Origin: Rhodococcus jostii RHA1
GTDB lineage: Bacteria > Actinomycetota > Actinomycetes > Mycobacteriales > Mycobacteriaceae
Length of the DNA stretch: 64,000 nt
Assembly: GCF_000014565.1 (NCBI RefSeq)
Contig: NC_008268.1
Location: 5,956,501-6,020,500 of the forward strand
Direction: 5' to 3'
Shown: positions 25,356 through 33,413 of the stretch, piece after piece
How positions within the stretch are numbered: the first letter of the stretch is position 1
How the letters are laid out: each line of letters begins with the position of its first letter
Translations under genes and position numbers: made by a program
Notes under the pieces: model-generated
What the model saw: only the letters and a program-made list of their open reading frames with translations
Databases searched by the model: none
What the model was told of the DNA's origin: nothing

Positions 25356-26108
25356 ATGACGCGGCAGAAGATTCTGATCACCGGTGCCAGCTCGGGACTC
25401 GGCGAGGAGATGGCTCGCCGGTTTGCCGCCCAGGGACGAGACCTCGCGCTGTGTGCGCGACGCGTCGAGCGGCTCGAGTCCGTGCGTGACGAGTTGCGGG
25501 CGGCGCATCCCGGGATCACCGTCGCCGTCCGTGAACTCGACGTCACCGACCACGACGCGGTGATCCGGGTCTTCGGCGAACTGCGCGACGAGCTGGGCGG
25601 GCTCGACCGCGTCGTCGTCAACGCCGGACTCGGCAAAGGGGCCCGGATCGGAACGGGCCGGGCCGACGCCAATCTCGCCACCGCCCGCACCAACTTCGTC
25701 GGTGCCCTGTCGCAGTGCGAGGCGGCGCTCGGCATCTTCCGCGAACAGAACGCCGGGCACCTGGTGCTCGTGTCCTCGATCAGTGCCGATCGTGGTCTGC
25801 CCGGCCCGAAGGCGGCGTACTCGGCGAGCAAGGCGGGAGTGTCGGCCCTAGGTGAGGCGCTCACCGCGGAGCTGGCGAAGAGCCCGATCGTGGTGACCAC
25901 GCTGCTGCCCGGGTACATCGCCACCGACATGTCGGGCAGGGCCGGCGACAGTGCCAAGATGACGGCCACCCTCGACGACGGCGTCGATGCGATGGTCGCG
26001 GCCATCGAGAAGGAGACGAACCGCGCTGCTCTGCCCGGAATCACATGGCGAGGAATCGACCTCGCATTGAGATTCCTTCCTCATGCATGGACATCCCGGT
26101 TCGTGTAG
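25356..26108 (+). CDS. Short-chain dehydrogenase/reductase
   Basis: This 250-residue classical SDR has ITGASSGLGEE for cofactor binding, CARRVERLE after strand 2 (basic residues favour NADP), NAGLGKGARI in place of the usual NNAG and the catalytic LVSSISADRG...AAYSASKAGV (Ser, Tyr, Lys). The C-terminal GITWRGIDLALRFLPHAWTSRF is a hydrophobic tail that could associate with membranes, as in some mycobacterial SDRs acting on lipids. TAGTGT (25344-25349) is 6 bases before the ATG, so it is probably leaderless. Only 9 bases separate it from ndh, so the two are likely co-transcribed. Confidence 0.9.
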   Translation: MTRQKILITGASSGLGEEMARRFAAQGRDLALCARRVERLESVRDELRAAHPGITVAVRELDVTDHDAVIRVFGELRDELGGLDRVVVNAGLGKGARIGTGRADANLATARTNFVGALSQCEAALGIFREQNAGHLVLVSSISADRGLPGPKAAYSASKAGVSALGEALTAELAKSPIVVTTLLPGYIATDMSGRAGDSAKMTATLDDGVDAMVAAIEKETNRAALPGITWRGIDLALRFLPHAWTSRFV

Positions 26109-26117
26109 GACTGACCT

Positions 26118-27482
26118 ATGACGACCGCCCAGGAATCCTCGTCCCTCGGCCTGCAGCGTTCGAGGCCGCGTGTCGTCATCGTCGGGGGAGGGTTCGGCGG
26201 AATCCACGCCGCCCGGCGGCTCCGCGACGTCGACGTGGACGTCACCCTGCTCGACCGGGGAACCAGCCACCTCTTCCAGCCGCTGCTCTACCAATGCGCG
26301 ACGGGGTTGCTGTCCGAGGGCGAGATCAGCAGCCCGCTGCGGCACCTGCTGCGCGGCAACCGCAACGTGCACGTCGCCCTCGGGGAGGCGCACGCGATCG
26401 ACGCCGTCAGCAGGGTCCTGACCGCCAGTCGCTTCGACGGATCCACGTTCGACCTGCCCTACGACTACCTGATCGTCGCGGCGGGCATGCGACAGACGTA
26501 CCACGGGCACGACGAGTACATCCAATGGGCGCCGGGGATGAAGACCCTCGACGACGCGCTCGCCATTCGCCGGAAGCTGATCTGCGCCTTCGAGATGGCC
26601 GAATCGCTGCCCACTGCGGAGGAACGCAGGCCGTGGCTGACCTTCGCCGTCGCAGGCGGTGGGCCCACCGGGGTCGAGCTGGCGGGCCAGATCCGGGAAC
26701 TCGCCGTGCACGCTCTCGCCCACGAGTTCCAGTCCATCGACCCCTGCGAGGCCCGGGTCCTGCTGTTCCACGGCGGCGACCGCGTTCTCCCGTCGTTCAA
26801 TCGGAAACTGTCCGCGGCGGCGCAGCGGACCCTCGACAAGATCGGCGTCGAAACGCACCTCGGTGTGCACGTCACCGACGTCTGCGAGACCAGCATCGAG
26901 ACGACGGCCAAGAACGCCGCGCGCACCAAGAAGCGCTACGGGGCTCGCACGATCCTCTGGACCGCAGGCGTCGAGGCCGTGCCGTTCGCGGAAGCTCTCG
27001 CGAATGCACTGGGCGTGAAGCAGATTCAAGGCGGGCGCATCGCCGTCGAACCCGACCTCACCGTGCCCGGACACCCCAACGTCTGGGTGATCGGCGACCT
27101 GATGTCGCTGAACGACCTCCCCGGCGTGGCCGAGGTCGCGATGCAGGGCGGCAGGCACGTCGGTGGGTGCATCGCCCGCACAGTCGCGGGGGGAACGCCC
27201 GACCGCAAACCCTTCAAGTACCGCGACCTGGGGAGCGCGGCGTACATCGCCCGCAGGCACGCGCTGCTCCAGGCGGGCCCGATCCGGATGTCCGGGTTCC
27301 TGGGCTGGGTGTCGTGGGGCGCCATCCACATCGCGTTTCTCGCCGGGTACCGCAACCGGCTCGGCACCCTGCTCAACTGGGCCGTCACGCTGGCGTCGCG
27401 AACGCGCCGGGAGCGGGCGATCACCTACGGCGATCCGCAGTCGGCGCGTCTGCCCTACGCCGAACCCGCGTCCGAGTCCTGA
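26118..27482 (+). CDS. ndh: Type II NADH:quinone dehydrogenase
   Basis: The 454-residue single-subunit NDH-2 passes electrons from NADH to menaquinone without pumping protons. The FAD motif is VVIVGGGFGGIHAARRL near residue 20 and the NADH motif FAVAGGGPTGVELAGQI near residue 178. The quinone-site region follows the FAD-binding VWVIGDLMSLNDLPGVAEVAMQGGRHVG. The C-terminal part (GFLGWVSWGAIHIAFLAGYRNRLGTLLNWAV) is the amphipathic membrane anchor typical of the family. It follows the SDR gene by 9 bases and converges on the acyltransferase-like gene with 1 base between the stop codons. Confidence 0.93.
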   Translation: MTTAQESSSLGLQRSRPRVVIVGGGFGGIHAARRLRDVDVDVTLLDRGTSHLFQPLLYQCATGLLSEGEISSPLRHLLRGNRNVHVALGEAHAIDAVSRVLTASRFDGSTFDLPYDYLIVAAGMRQTYHGHDEYIQWAPGMKTLDDALAIRRKLICAFEMAESLPTAEERRPWLTFAVAGGGPTGVELAGQIRELAVHALAHEFQSIDPCEARVLLFHGGDRVLPSFNRKLSAAAQRTLDKIGVETHLGVHVTDVCETSIETTAKNAARTKKRYGARTILWTAGVEAVPFAEALANALGVKQIQGGRIAVEPDLTVPGHPNVWVIGDLMSLNDLPGVAEVAMQGGRHVGGCIARTVAGGTPDRKPFKYRDLGSAAYIARRHALLQAGPIRMSGFLGWVSWGAIHIAFLAGYRNRLGTLLNWAVTLASRTRRERAITYGDPQSARLPYAEPASES

Positions 27483-27483
27483 C

Positions 27484-28743
27484 TCACCAGCCGCGGGCAT
27501 CGAGACCGTGCCGGGCGAGGACGGTCGTCGCCCGCTCCCGGAGTTCCGCGCGGTCCGGACTGTCCAGCGACTCGAGCGCGAGGGTGTAGCTGCCGCCGAA
27601 TCGGCTGAGATAGGCGGACAGCCGGGTGCGGCTGGTCACGACACCCGGATGCATGGCCCGGGTGGCGATGCCGGTGGCGCGGTGACCGCCGATCGAGACG
27701 AGGGCCTCGGGTAGCGGTCCGATGTTCGAACACAGCACGTCCCGTTCGCCGGGGTTGCCCGTGAGGGCGTGCGCCACCCGGTCGGGGACCAGTTGCAGCA
27801 TTTCCTCCGGGAACCCGGCCGGGCTCGTCATCGCGGGCGCGGAGAACGCCGCGCGGCTCGCGGCCCGCACATCCGCGACGGTGTCCTGCGGGTGGACGTT
27901 CACCTCGACCATGGCGACGGAGTTCGCGGTACCCGACGAGGTGGCCGCGCCCCGCAGGTCCATCGGCACACTGATCGTGAGCGGGCGGGTTTCGCCGTCC
28001 CGCCGCGCCAACTCGGCCACCACGGCCAGGAACAGGCTGTTCGGCCTTCCGCCTGCCTGCTCCGCGGCGGCGTCCCACCGCTCGGCGTCCACGTCCAGCA
28101 CCGCCGACACAGGTGAGTGGCAAAGTGTGCCGGGGGACGCTTTGCCGCTCACGTGCAGGAAGCGCCGGAGTTCCCCGCGACGGGCCCCGCTCACCACGAG
28201 ACCGGCGACCGCACGCGCGGTTCCCTCGGTCACGCGGCGGGCGAGCCGGGTGGCGTCCCACATGTCCGCGACAGCGCCTTCCGCACCTCCCGGATCCGAT
28301 GGGGGCAGTCCCTGCAGCGCCGCCGCGATGGCGGCCGCCAGTCCGCGCGCATCCGCGATCACGTGCGAACACACCAGCGACAGCACCGTGCCCCCGCCGG
28401 CCGGTCGTGCGCACGCCAGACGCCAGGCGGGACCCCGCTCGGGGTCCACCGACAACGAGCCCTGCTCGTCGGCCCACGCGAGGACCGCCCCGGCCTCGAT
28501 CTCCGCGTCCTCGACGGGAAAGGCGTCGATACTCGGCTCGAACCGGGGCCGCGCGCCGGGAATCCGCGGACGCACCACCCGTTTGCCCAGCGGTCCGCGG
28601 GCGAAGTCTGCGCTCAGGGCATCGAGGGTCGAGGCGTTCACCTCCCCGTCGGTACGCCACAGTCCCTGCATCACGATCGGCGTTCCCCACCCCCGATGGG
28701 TGCGCAGGAACATCTCGTCGACGACGCTCAATCGGGCGCTCAC
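27484..28743 (-). CDS. HXXXD-motif acyltransferase/condensation-like protein (wax ester synthase superfamily)
   Basis: The 419-residue protein has the HxxxD catalytic motif in LVCSHVIADARGLAAAI (His-Val-Ile-Ala-Asp) and a later SNIGPLPEALVSIGGHR reminiscent of the second half of WS/DGAT and condensation-domain enzymes. WS/DGATs make wax esters and triacylglycerol, a major storage lipid in Rhodococcus, but this protein is shorter than the usual 450-480 residues and lacks the N-terminal PLSPxD-like motif, so another acyl transfer is possible. The start is GTG at 28743. Unusually, a palindromic intergenic-type repeat sits in frame at 28113-28152 and encodes about 14 residues near position 200. 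Confidence 0.75.
   Translation of the reverse strand: MSARLSVVDEMFLRTHRGWGTPIVMQGLWRTDGEVNASTLDALSADFARGPLGKRVVRPRIPGARPRFEPSIDAFPVEDAEIEAGAVLAWADEQGSLSVDPERGPAWRLACARPAGGGTVLSLVCSHVIADARGLAAAIAAALQGLPPSDPGGAEGAVADMWDATRLARRVTEGTARAVAGLVVSGARRGELRRFLHVSGKASPGTLCHSPVSAVLDVDAERWDAAAEQAGGRPNSLFLAVVAELARRDGETRPLTISVPMDLRGAATSSGTANSVAMVEVNVHPQDTVADVRAASRAAFSAPAMTSPAGFPEEMLQLVPDRVAHALTGNPGERDVLCSNIGPLPEALVSIGGHRATGIATRAMHPGVVTSRTRLSAYLSRFGGSYTLALESLDSPDRAELRERATTVLARHGLDARGW
28113..28152. repeat. Palindrome of the GTGAGTGGC family inside a coding sequence
   Basis: Sixteen-base arms (28113-28128 and 28137-28152) start GTGAGTGGCAAAG and pair with two wobbles around an 8-base loop. The element closely resembles the terminator-like palindrome at 18099-18144. 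Here it is read through in frame by the acyltransferase-like gene (residues HVSGKASPGTLCHSPV), apparently without breaking it. Confidence 0.85.
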
Positions 28744-28847
28744 CAGCGAAGTGTACGACCGGTCGAGGTGGGCGCAGGACGCCGACCTCTGGACAGCCGG
28801 CGCATACTGGAAGTGCAGCGCTGTACGGACCGCACACGGAGAACGCC

Positions 28848-29627
28848 ATGGTTAGCGTCGAGAAATGGAAGGTGTGGGGTTCCGTCGTGGAAGTCGACGT
28901 CACCGAAGGCGCCGCCCTACCCGAGGCTGCAGCGCTGATCGCGGCCGTCATCGACGAGACCGAATCGGTCTGCGACATCCACCGCGGCGACGCCGAGATC
29001 CACGCCGTCAACCTCTCGCAGGGCGCGCCGGTGAAGGTCAGCCGGCGGATGTCCGCACTGCTGCGGTCGGCGCTCTGGGCCGCCCGGATGACCGACGGGG
29101 TGGTGAACCCGCTCGCCACCGAATCCCCCGACGAGGACCTGATCCCCACCGTGCACCCGGCACCCAGCTTCCTCGACGTCCAGATCGACGACGACGTCGT
29201 GTTCGCGCCGTGGGGCGCCTCGTTCGACATCACCGACACCGCCAAGGCCGACACGGTGGACCGGGCGGCGGAACTGGTGGCCCGGCAACTCGAGTGCGGG
29301 GCCGCCGTGCGTATCGGCGACGTCGTCGCGACGGCCGGGCACTGTCCCGCCGGCGGTTGGCAGATCCCGGTGCCCGGCGACGGCGAGGTCGAACTGGTGA
29401 ACGGGACGGCGATGGCGACGGCCTTCGCGCCCCCGGCTGCCGAACCACCCACCGCCACCGAGTGGGAGACCGTGTCGGTGATCGCCGACGACGCGCTCTG
29501 GGCATACGCGGCCAGCGTCGCTGCCCTCGCCCGCGGCATCGGTGCGATCCGCTGGATCGAACAGCACGAATTGCGCGCCCGGCTGGTGGATCGTTCGGGC
29601 CGGGTCTACACCACCGAGAGCTGGTGA
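28848..29627 (+). CDS. ApbE-like FAD:protein FMN transferase family protein
   Basis: This 259-residue protein follows the ApbE pattern. It has an N-terminal VWGSVVEVDV strand pair, IDETESVCDIHRGDAEIHAVN where the family has SxFxxxSELxxLN, and SRRMSALLRSALWAARMTDGVVNPL. Later come FDITDTAKADTVDRAAELVA and GDVVATAGHCPAGGWQIPV. ApbE enzymes attach FMN to Thr/Ser of flavoproteins. Two signature residues are weaker than usual (AEI for SEL, IGD for GGD), so activity is uncertain. No signal peptide and no flavinylation target motif were seen nearby, though ndh and other flavoproteins are close. It converges with pgi, 1 base between stop codons. Confidence 0.75.
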   Translation: MVSVEKWKVWGSVVEVDVTEGAALPEAAALIAAVIDETESVCDIHRGDAEIHAVNLSQGAPVKVSRRMSALLRSALWAARMTDGVVNPLATESPDEDLIPTVHPAPSFLDVQIDDDVVFAPWGASFDITDTAKADTVDRAAELVARQLECGAAVRIGDVVATAGHCPAGGWQIPVPGDGEVELVNGTAMATAFAPPAAEPPTATEWETVSVIADDALWAYAASVAALARGIGAIRWIEQHELRARLVDRSGRVYTTESW

Positions 29628-29628
29628 A

Positions 29629-31281
29629 TCAGGCCCGTCCGCGCTGACGGCGGTACCAGCGCACCAGGCTGTCCGTCGACGAATCGCTTTGCGCGGCCGG
29701 TTCTTCCGCCGCGGTGAGCACCGGCTGCAACTCGACGGCCTGCGTCTTGCCGAGCTCGACACCCCACTGGTCGAACGAGTCGATGCCCCACACGACGCCC
29801 TCGACGAACACCTGGTGCTCGTACAGGGCGATGAGCTGTCCGATCACCGACGGGGTGAGCTTGGGCGCGAGGATCGTGGTGGACGGCCGGTTGCCGGGCA
29901 TGACCTTGTGCGGCACCAGATGTTCGGGCGTTCCCTCGGCCGCGATCTCCTCGGCCGTCTTGCCGAACGCCAGGACCTTCGTCTGGGCGAAGAAGTTGCT
30001 CATCAGCAGGTCGTGCATGCTGCCGGTGCCGTCCGCCGTGGGCAGGTCGTCGGTGGGTTCGCCGAAACCGATGAAATCGGACGGGACGAGCCGCGTGCCC
30101 TGGTGCAGGAGCTGGTAAAAGGCGTGCTGCCCGTTGGTGCCGGGTTCGCCCCAGAAGATCTCACCGGTGGACGTGGGGACGGGCGTACCGTCGGCACGCA
30201 CCGACTTGCCGTTCGATTCCATCGTCAACTGCTGCAGGTAGGCCGCGAACCGCACGAGGTCGTTGGAATACGGCAGTACGGCACGGGATTCGGCGCCGAA
30301 GAAGTTCGAGTACCAGAGGCCGATCAGGCCGAGCAGGACCGGCGCGTTCTCCTCGAGCGGCGCCGTCCGGAAGTGTTCGTCCACGGCGTGGAAGCCGGCG
30401 AGGAACTCCGCGAACCGCTCCTTGCCGATCGCCGCCATCACCGACAGCCCGATGGCGGAATCGACCGAGTACCGGCCACCCACCCAATCCCAGAATCCGA
30501 ACATGTTGGCCGTGTCGATTCCGAACTCCGCCACCCGATCGGCGTGCGTCGAGACGGCGACGAAATGCTTTGCGACCGCCTCGTTTCCGAGGCCGAGACC
30601 GCCCAGCAGCCACCGCCGCGCGGCGGTGGCGTTGGTGAGCGTCTCGAGCGTCGAGAACGTCTTGGACGCCACGATGAACAGGGTGGTGGCCGGGTCGAGG
30701 CCCTGCAGGCTGCGCACCAGGTCGGCGGGGTCGACGTTGGAGATGAACCGGACGCTGATGCCCGCGTCGGCGTAGTGCCGCAGCGCGCGGTACACCATCA
30801 CCGGACCCAGATCCGATCCGCCGATACCGATGTTGACGACGGTCTTGATTCGCTCGCCCGTCGCGCCGCGCCATTCACCGGAGCGCACCCGATCGGTGAA
30901 GTCGCCCATGCGGTCGAGGACCTCGTGGACGTCGGCCACGACGTCCTGCCCGTCGACGACGAGAGACGCGTCGGCGGGCAGCCTCAGCGCCGTGTGGAGG
31001 ACGGCGCGGTCCTCGGAGGTGTTGATGTGCTCGCCCGCGAACATCGCGTCCCGGCGTGCCTCCAGGTCGGCACTGCGCGCCAGTTCGAGGAGCAGCCCGA
31101 GGGTGTCGCGGTCGATGCGGTGCTTGCTGTAGTCGATGTACAGGTCGCCGGCCGTGACGGTGAGCTCCTGCCCGCGTGCCGGGTCCTTCTCGAAGAGTTC
31201 TCGAAGATGGACGGACTGAATTTGTGCGTGATGATCACGCAATTTCTGCCAGGCAGCGGTTCCGGTGATGTCTGAGCTCAC
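29629..31281 (-). CDS. pgi: Glucose-6-phosphate isomerase
   Basis: The 550-residue enzyme interconverts glucose-6-phosphate and fructose-6-phosphate. The substrate-phosphate region [20 protein letters not shown], the signature [13 protein letters not shown] [26 protein letters not shown], the catalytic Glu region [13 protein letters not shown] and [19 protein letters not shown] are intact, and the C-terminal catalytic Lys region GKTQAVEL is present. The GTG at 31281 gives the usual N-terminus [13 protein letters not shown]; the much longer frame upstream is not real. It is divergent from the SSADH gene, as in the pgi region of related actinobacteria. Confidence 0.97.
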   Translation of the reverse strand: MSSDITGTAAWQKLRDHHAQIQSVHLRELFEKDPARGQELTVTAGDLYIDYSKHRIDRDTLGLLLELARSADLEARRDAMFAGEHINTSEDRAVLHTALRLPADASLVVDGQDVVADVHEVLDRMGDFTDRVRSGEWRGATGERIKTVVNIGIGGSDLGPVMVYRALRHYADAGISVRFISNVDPADLVRSLQGLDPATTLFIVASKTFSTLETLTNATAARRWLLGGLGLGNEAVAKHFVAVSTHADRVAEFGIDTANMFGFWDWVGGRYSVDSAIGLSVMAAIGKERFAEFLAGFHAVDEHFRTAPLEENAPVLLGLIGLWYSNFFGAESRAVLPYSNDLVRFAAYLQQLTMESNGKSVRADGTPVPTSTGEIFWGEPGTNGQHAFYQLLHQGTRLVPSDFIGFGEPTDDLPTADGTGSMHDLLMSNFFAQTKVLAFGKTAEEIAAEGTPEHLVPHKVMPGNRPSTTILAPKLTPSVIGQLIALYEHQVFVEGVVWGIDSFDQWGVELGKTQAVELQPVLTAAEEPAAQSDSSTDSLVRWYRRQRGRA

Positions 31282-31310
31282 GAGATTTGAGCTTAATGCC
31301 CGCGCGTCGA

Positions 31311-31334
31311 AACTTCCGTGCGAACTTCGGTGCG
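31311..31334. repeat. Tandem 12-bp repeat upstream of the SSADH gene
   Basis: AACTTCCGTGCG (31311-31322) is followed directly by AACTTCGGTGCG (31323-31334), with one difference. It lies between the divergent pgi and SSADH genes and just before three in-frame ATG codons (31339 in another frame, 31342 and 31351). It may be a regulator site, but no factor is suggested by the sequence. Confidence 0.4.
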
Positions 31335-31350
31335 GCGCATGATGGACGTC

Positions 31351-32805
31351 ATGGATGCTGTCGAACTCATGCGAACCGTTCCCACAACCCTCTTCCTCGG
31401 CGGCGAGAAGCGTGACGCCGAGAACGGCGCCACGTTCACCGTTTTCGACCCCGCCACCGGTGACGCCCTCACCGAGGTCGCGGACGCCAGCCCCGCCGAC
31501 GCGATGAAAGCGCTCGACGCCGCGGTCGCGGTGCAGCGGGAGTGGGCGGCGACGCCGGCACGTGAGCGCGGGGAACTGCTCCGCGCGGTGTTCGAGAAGA
31601 TCACGGCCCGGGCCGACGACTTCGCGCTGCTGATGACCCTGGAGATGGGCAAGGCGCTGCCGGAGAGCGCGGCGGAGGTCAAGTACGGCGCCGAGTTCTT
31701 CCGGTGGTTCAGCGAGGAGGCCGTGCGTATCGCCGGCCGCTACACACCGGCACCCGCGGGGAACGGACGCATCCTGGTGACCAAGCAGCCCGTCGGGCCG
31801 TGTCTGGCCATCACACCGTGGAACTTCCCGCTCGCGATGGGCACCCGCAAGATCGGTCCCGCACTGGCCGCCGGCTGCACGATGATCGTCAAACCTGCCT
31901 CGGAGACTCCGTTGACGATGCTCCTGCTCGCCGAGGTGATGGCCGACGCGGGGCTCCCGAAGGGCGTGCTGTCCGTGCTGCCGACGTCGAAGTCGGGGGA
32001 GGTGACCGGTCCGCTGCTCGACGACCCCCGGCTGCGGAAGCTCACGTTCACCGGCTCGACCGGGGTCGGCCGGATGCTCGTCGAGAAGTCGGCGAAGGGG
32101 CTGCTGCGCACGTCCATGGAACTCGGTGGGAACGCGCCGTTCGTGGTCTTCGACGACGCCGACGTGGACAAGGCGGTGGCCGGCGCCGTCCTCGCCAAGA
32201 TGCGCAACGGCGGCGAGGCCTGCACCGCGGCCAATCGCTTCCACGTCGCCAACAGTGTGCGGGAGGAGTTCACCGCGAAGCTCGTCGACAAGCTGTCTTC
32301 GTACACGCTCGGACCCGGCACGGATCCCGGCACGACGCTCGGCCCGCTGATCAATGCGGATCAACTCGAGAAGGTCGGGGAACTGGTGCAGGACGCCGTC
32401 GGCGCCGGTGCCCGGGTGCGGCTCGGCGGGGTCGCACCGGAAGGTCCCGGTTACTTCTACCCGGCGACCGTGCTGGACGAGATCCCCGCGCAGGCTCGGA
32501 TCCTGAAGGAGGAGGTGTTCGGTCCGGTGGTCGCGATCGCCGGGTTCGACACCGAGGAGGAGGGCATCGCCGCGGCCAACGACACGGAGTTCGGCCTGGC
32601 GTCGTACATCTTCACCCGGGATCTGGACCGTGCACTCCGTGTGGCCGACGCCCTCGAATCGGGCATGGTCGGCATCAACCGGGGAGTCATCTCGGACACC
32701 GCTGCCCCCTTCGGCGGCGTCAAAGCGTCAGGCTTCGGGCGCGAAGGGGGCAGTGAAGGCATCGAGGAGTACCTGGAGACCAAGTACGTGGCACTCGAGC
32801 CGTAG
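31351..32805 (+). CDS. NAD(P)-dependent succinate-semialdehyde dehydrogenase family protein
   Basis: This aldehyde dehydrogenase of about 484 residues has [32 protein letters not shown] (cofactor fold), [17 protein letters not shown], the catalytic Glu in MELGGNAPF and the catalytic Cys in [12 protein letters not shown]. The C-terminal [25 protein letters not shown] loop is typical of GabD-type SSADHs, which oxidise succinate semialdehyde to succinate. It is a clear paralogue of the gene at 62323. Start codons at 31318, 31342 and 31351 are all possible; I choose 31351 by comparison with the paralogue's length. Without gabT or catabolic neighbours here, it may act in the GABA shunt or on other aldehydes. 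Confidence 0.88.
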   Translation: MDAVELMRTVPTTLFLGGEKRDAENGATFTVFDPATGDALTEVADASPADAMKALDAAVAVQREWAATPARERGELLRAVFEKITARADDFALLMTLEMGKALPESAAEVKYGAEFFRWFSEEAVRIAGRYTPAPAGNGRILVTKQPVGPCLAITPWNFPLAMGTRKIGPALAAGCTMIVKPASETPLTMLLLAEVMADAGLPKGVLSVLPTSKSGEVTGPLLDDPRLRKLTFTGSTGVGRMLVEKSAKGLLRTSMELGGNAPFVVFDDADVDKAVAGAVLAKMRNGGEACTAANRFHVANSVREEFTAKLVDKLSSYTLGPGTDPGTTLGPLINADQLEKVGELVQDAVGAGARVRLGGVAPEGPGYFYPATVLDEIPAQARILKEEVFGPVVAIAGFDTEEEGIAAANDTEFGLASYIFTRDLDRALRVADALESGMVGINRGVISDTAAPFGGVKASGFGREGGSEGIEEYLETKYVALEP

Positions 32806-32843
32806 CGACCGCCGTCGGGGGACGGGCGGGCCGCTTCGGGAAA

Positions 32844-33140
32844 TCAGTGACCGAGGCGGCCGCGCCCGAGGCGCAGCAGCAGCATGGCGAGTGTGTGGCC
32901 TTCCTGGCCGAGCTCGTTGAACCGCTCGAGCACCTTCATCTCACGACTGTGGACGAGGCGGGGACCGCCGGACGCCATCCGGGTGCGCCCGATGAGCTGC
33001 GAGACCTCTGCGCGGCGCTTGATAGCGGCGAGAATCTCGGCGTCGAGCTTGTCGATCTCCTGGCGGAGAACCTCGATCTCGGCCTCGCTGGTGGGCACAG
33101 CGGTTTCCTTGGCGGCTGATGCGACGGTCTGAGTGCTCAT
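32844..33140 (-). CDS. Chorismate mutase, AroQ class (Rv0948c-like)
   Basis: The 98-residue all-helical protein converts chorismate to prephenate, the branch point to Phe and Tyr. It matches the short actinobacterial AroQ-delta type: VLRQEIDKLDAEILAAIKRRAEVSQLIGRTRMASGGPRLVHSREMKVLERF carries the first-helix Arg, the Lys/Arg pair and the Glu that line the active site. The C-terminus ending RLGRGRLGH equals the tail that in mycobacteria contacts DAHP synthase, which activates this weak enzyme. GGGAG lies 9 bases before the ATG. Upstream lies an attenuator with an aromatic-rich leader peptide (33216-33332), so synthesis is probably tuned to aromatic amino-acid supply. Confidence 0.93.
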   Translation of the reverse strand: MSTQTVASAAKETAVPTSEAEIEVLRQEIDKLDAEILAAIKRRAEVSQLIGRTRMASGGPRLVHSREMKVLERFNELGQEGHTLAMLLLRLGRGRLGH

Positions 33141-33215
33141 TGGTTCGTCTCCCTCTTGTCAGAACTTGGATCGTTGTTTTGGCTCGAGTCGTTACCGATC
33201 CAGGCTCGTTTGACG

Positions 33216-33250
33216 AAAAAAGCCCCGGATCCGGTGCGGACCTCGGGGCT
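33216..33250 (-). terminator. Intrinsic terminator of the chorismate mutase attenuator
   Basis: On the minus strand, AGCCCCG/CGGGGCT plus GGTCC/GGATC form a 12-bp stem with one bulged A and a GCACC loop, followed directly by six Us (33221-33216). This is the most canonical rho-independent terminator in the window, yet it lies upstream of the chorismate mutase gene and not behind a gene. Part of its loop and 3' arm (33230-33237) is complementary to the leader-peptide region at 33272-33279. Confidence 0.88.
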
Positions 33251-33260
33251 CGTGAGCTGT

Positions 33261-33332
33261 TCAGTTCACGGGCACCGGAGGCCGGTACCCGTAAAAAAAT
33301 CGCCACAGGGGGCGCGACGGCGGACTGAACAT
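33261..33332 (-). CDS. Aromatic-rich leader peptide of the chorismate mutase attenuator
   Basis: This 23-codon ORF starts ATG at 33332 and ends TGA at 33261-33263, just before the terminator. Codons 10-16 read Trp-Arg-Phe-Phe-Tyr-Gly-Tyr, five aromatic residues in seven, the end products of the pathway that chorismate mutase feeds (or competes with). Such clustering is the hallmark of ribosome-mediated attenuation leaders (pheA, trpE). No strong Shine-Dalgarno is visible, so the peptide may be translated from a leaderless or weakly initiated start. A second overlapping frame also contains Trp-Tyr and Phe-Phe, but less densely. Confidence 0.75.
   Translation of the reverse strand: MFSPPSRPLWRFFYGYRPPVPVN
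33268..33292 (-). promoter_or_regulatory. Attenuator pause hairpin (segments 1 and 2) and antiterminator half
   Basis: In the RNA, ACGGGTACCGG (33292-33282) pairs with CCGGTGCCCGT (33278-33268) with one wobble around a 3-base loop. Segment 2 can instead pair over 8 bases, UCCGGUGC (33279-33272) with GCACCGGA (33237-33230), inside the terminator. A ribosome stalled on the Phe/Tyr codons (33299-33285) would cover segment 1 and free segment 2. A ribosome at the stop codon would cover segment 2 and let the terminator form. Confidence 0.7.
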
Positions 33333-33413
33333 GTGTACCAGTTTGCCATGGCGGTACCGCGCAGGCCAAGCGGCTGTGACGCTGTCGGTACACGCCGGTA
33401 AGTTTGATAGACG

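Noticed and set aside
29629..32364. A 911-codon frame extending pgi upstream
   Set aside because: The extra 360 residues are antisense to the aldehyde dehydrogenase gene; the GTG at 31281 gives the normal Pgi start.
33181..33413. tRNA or T-box between the chorismate mutase and pcrA genes
   Set aside because: No cloverleaf, no T-box core; the hairpins and short ORF fit an amino-acid attenuator better.
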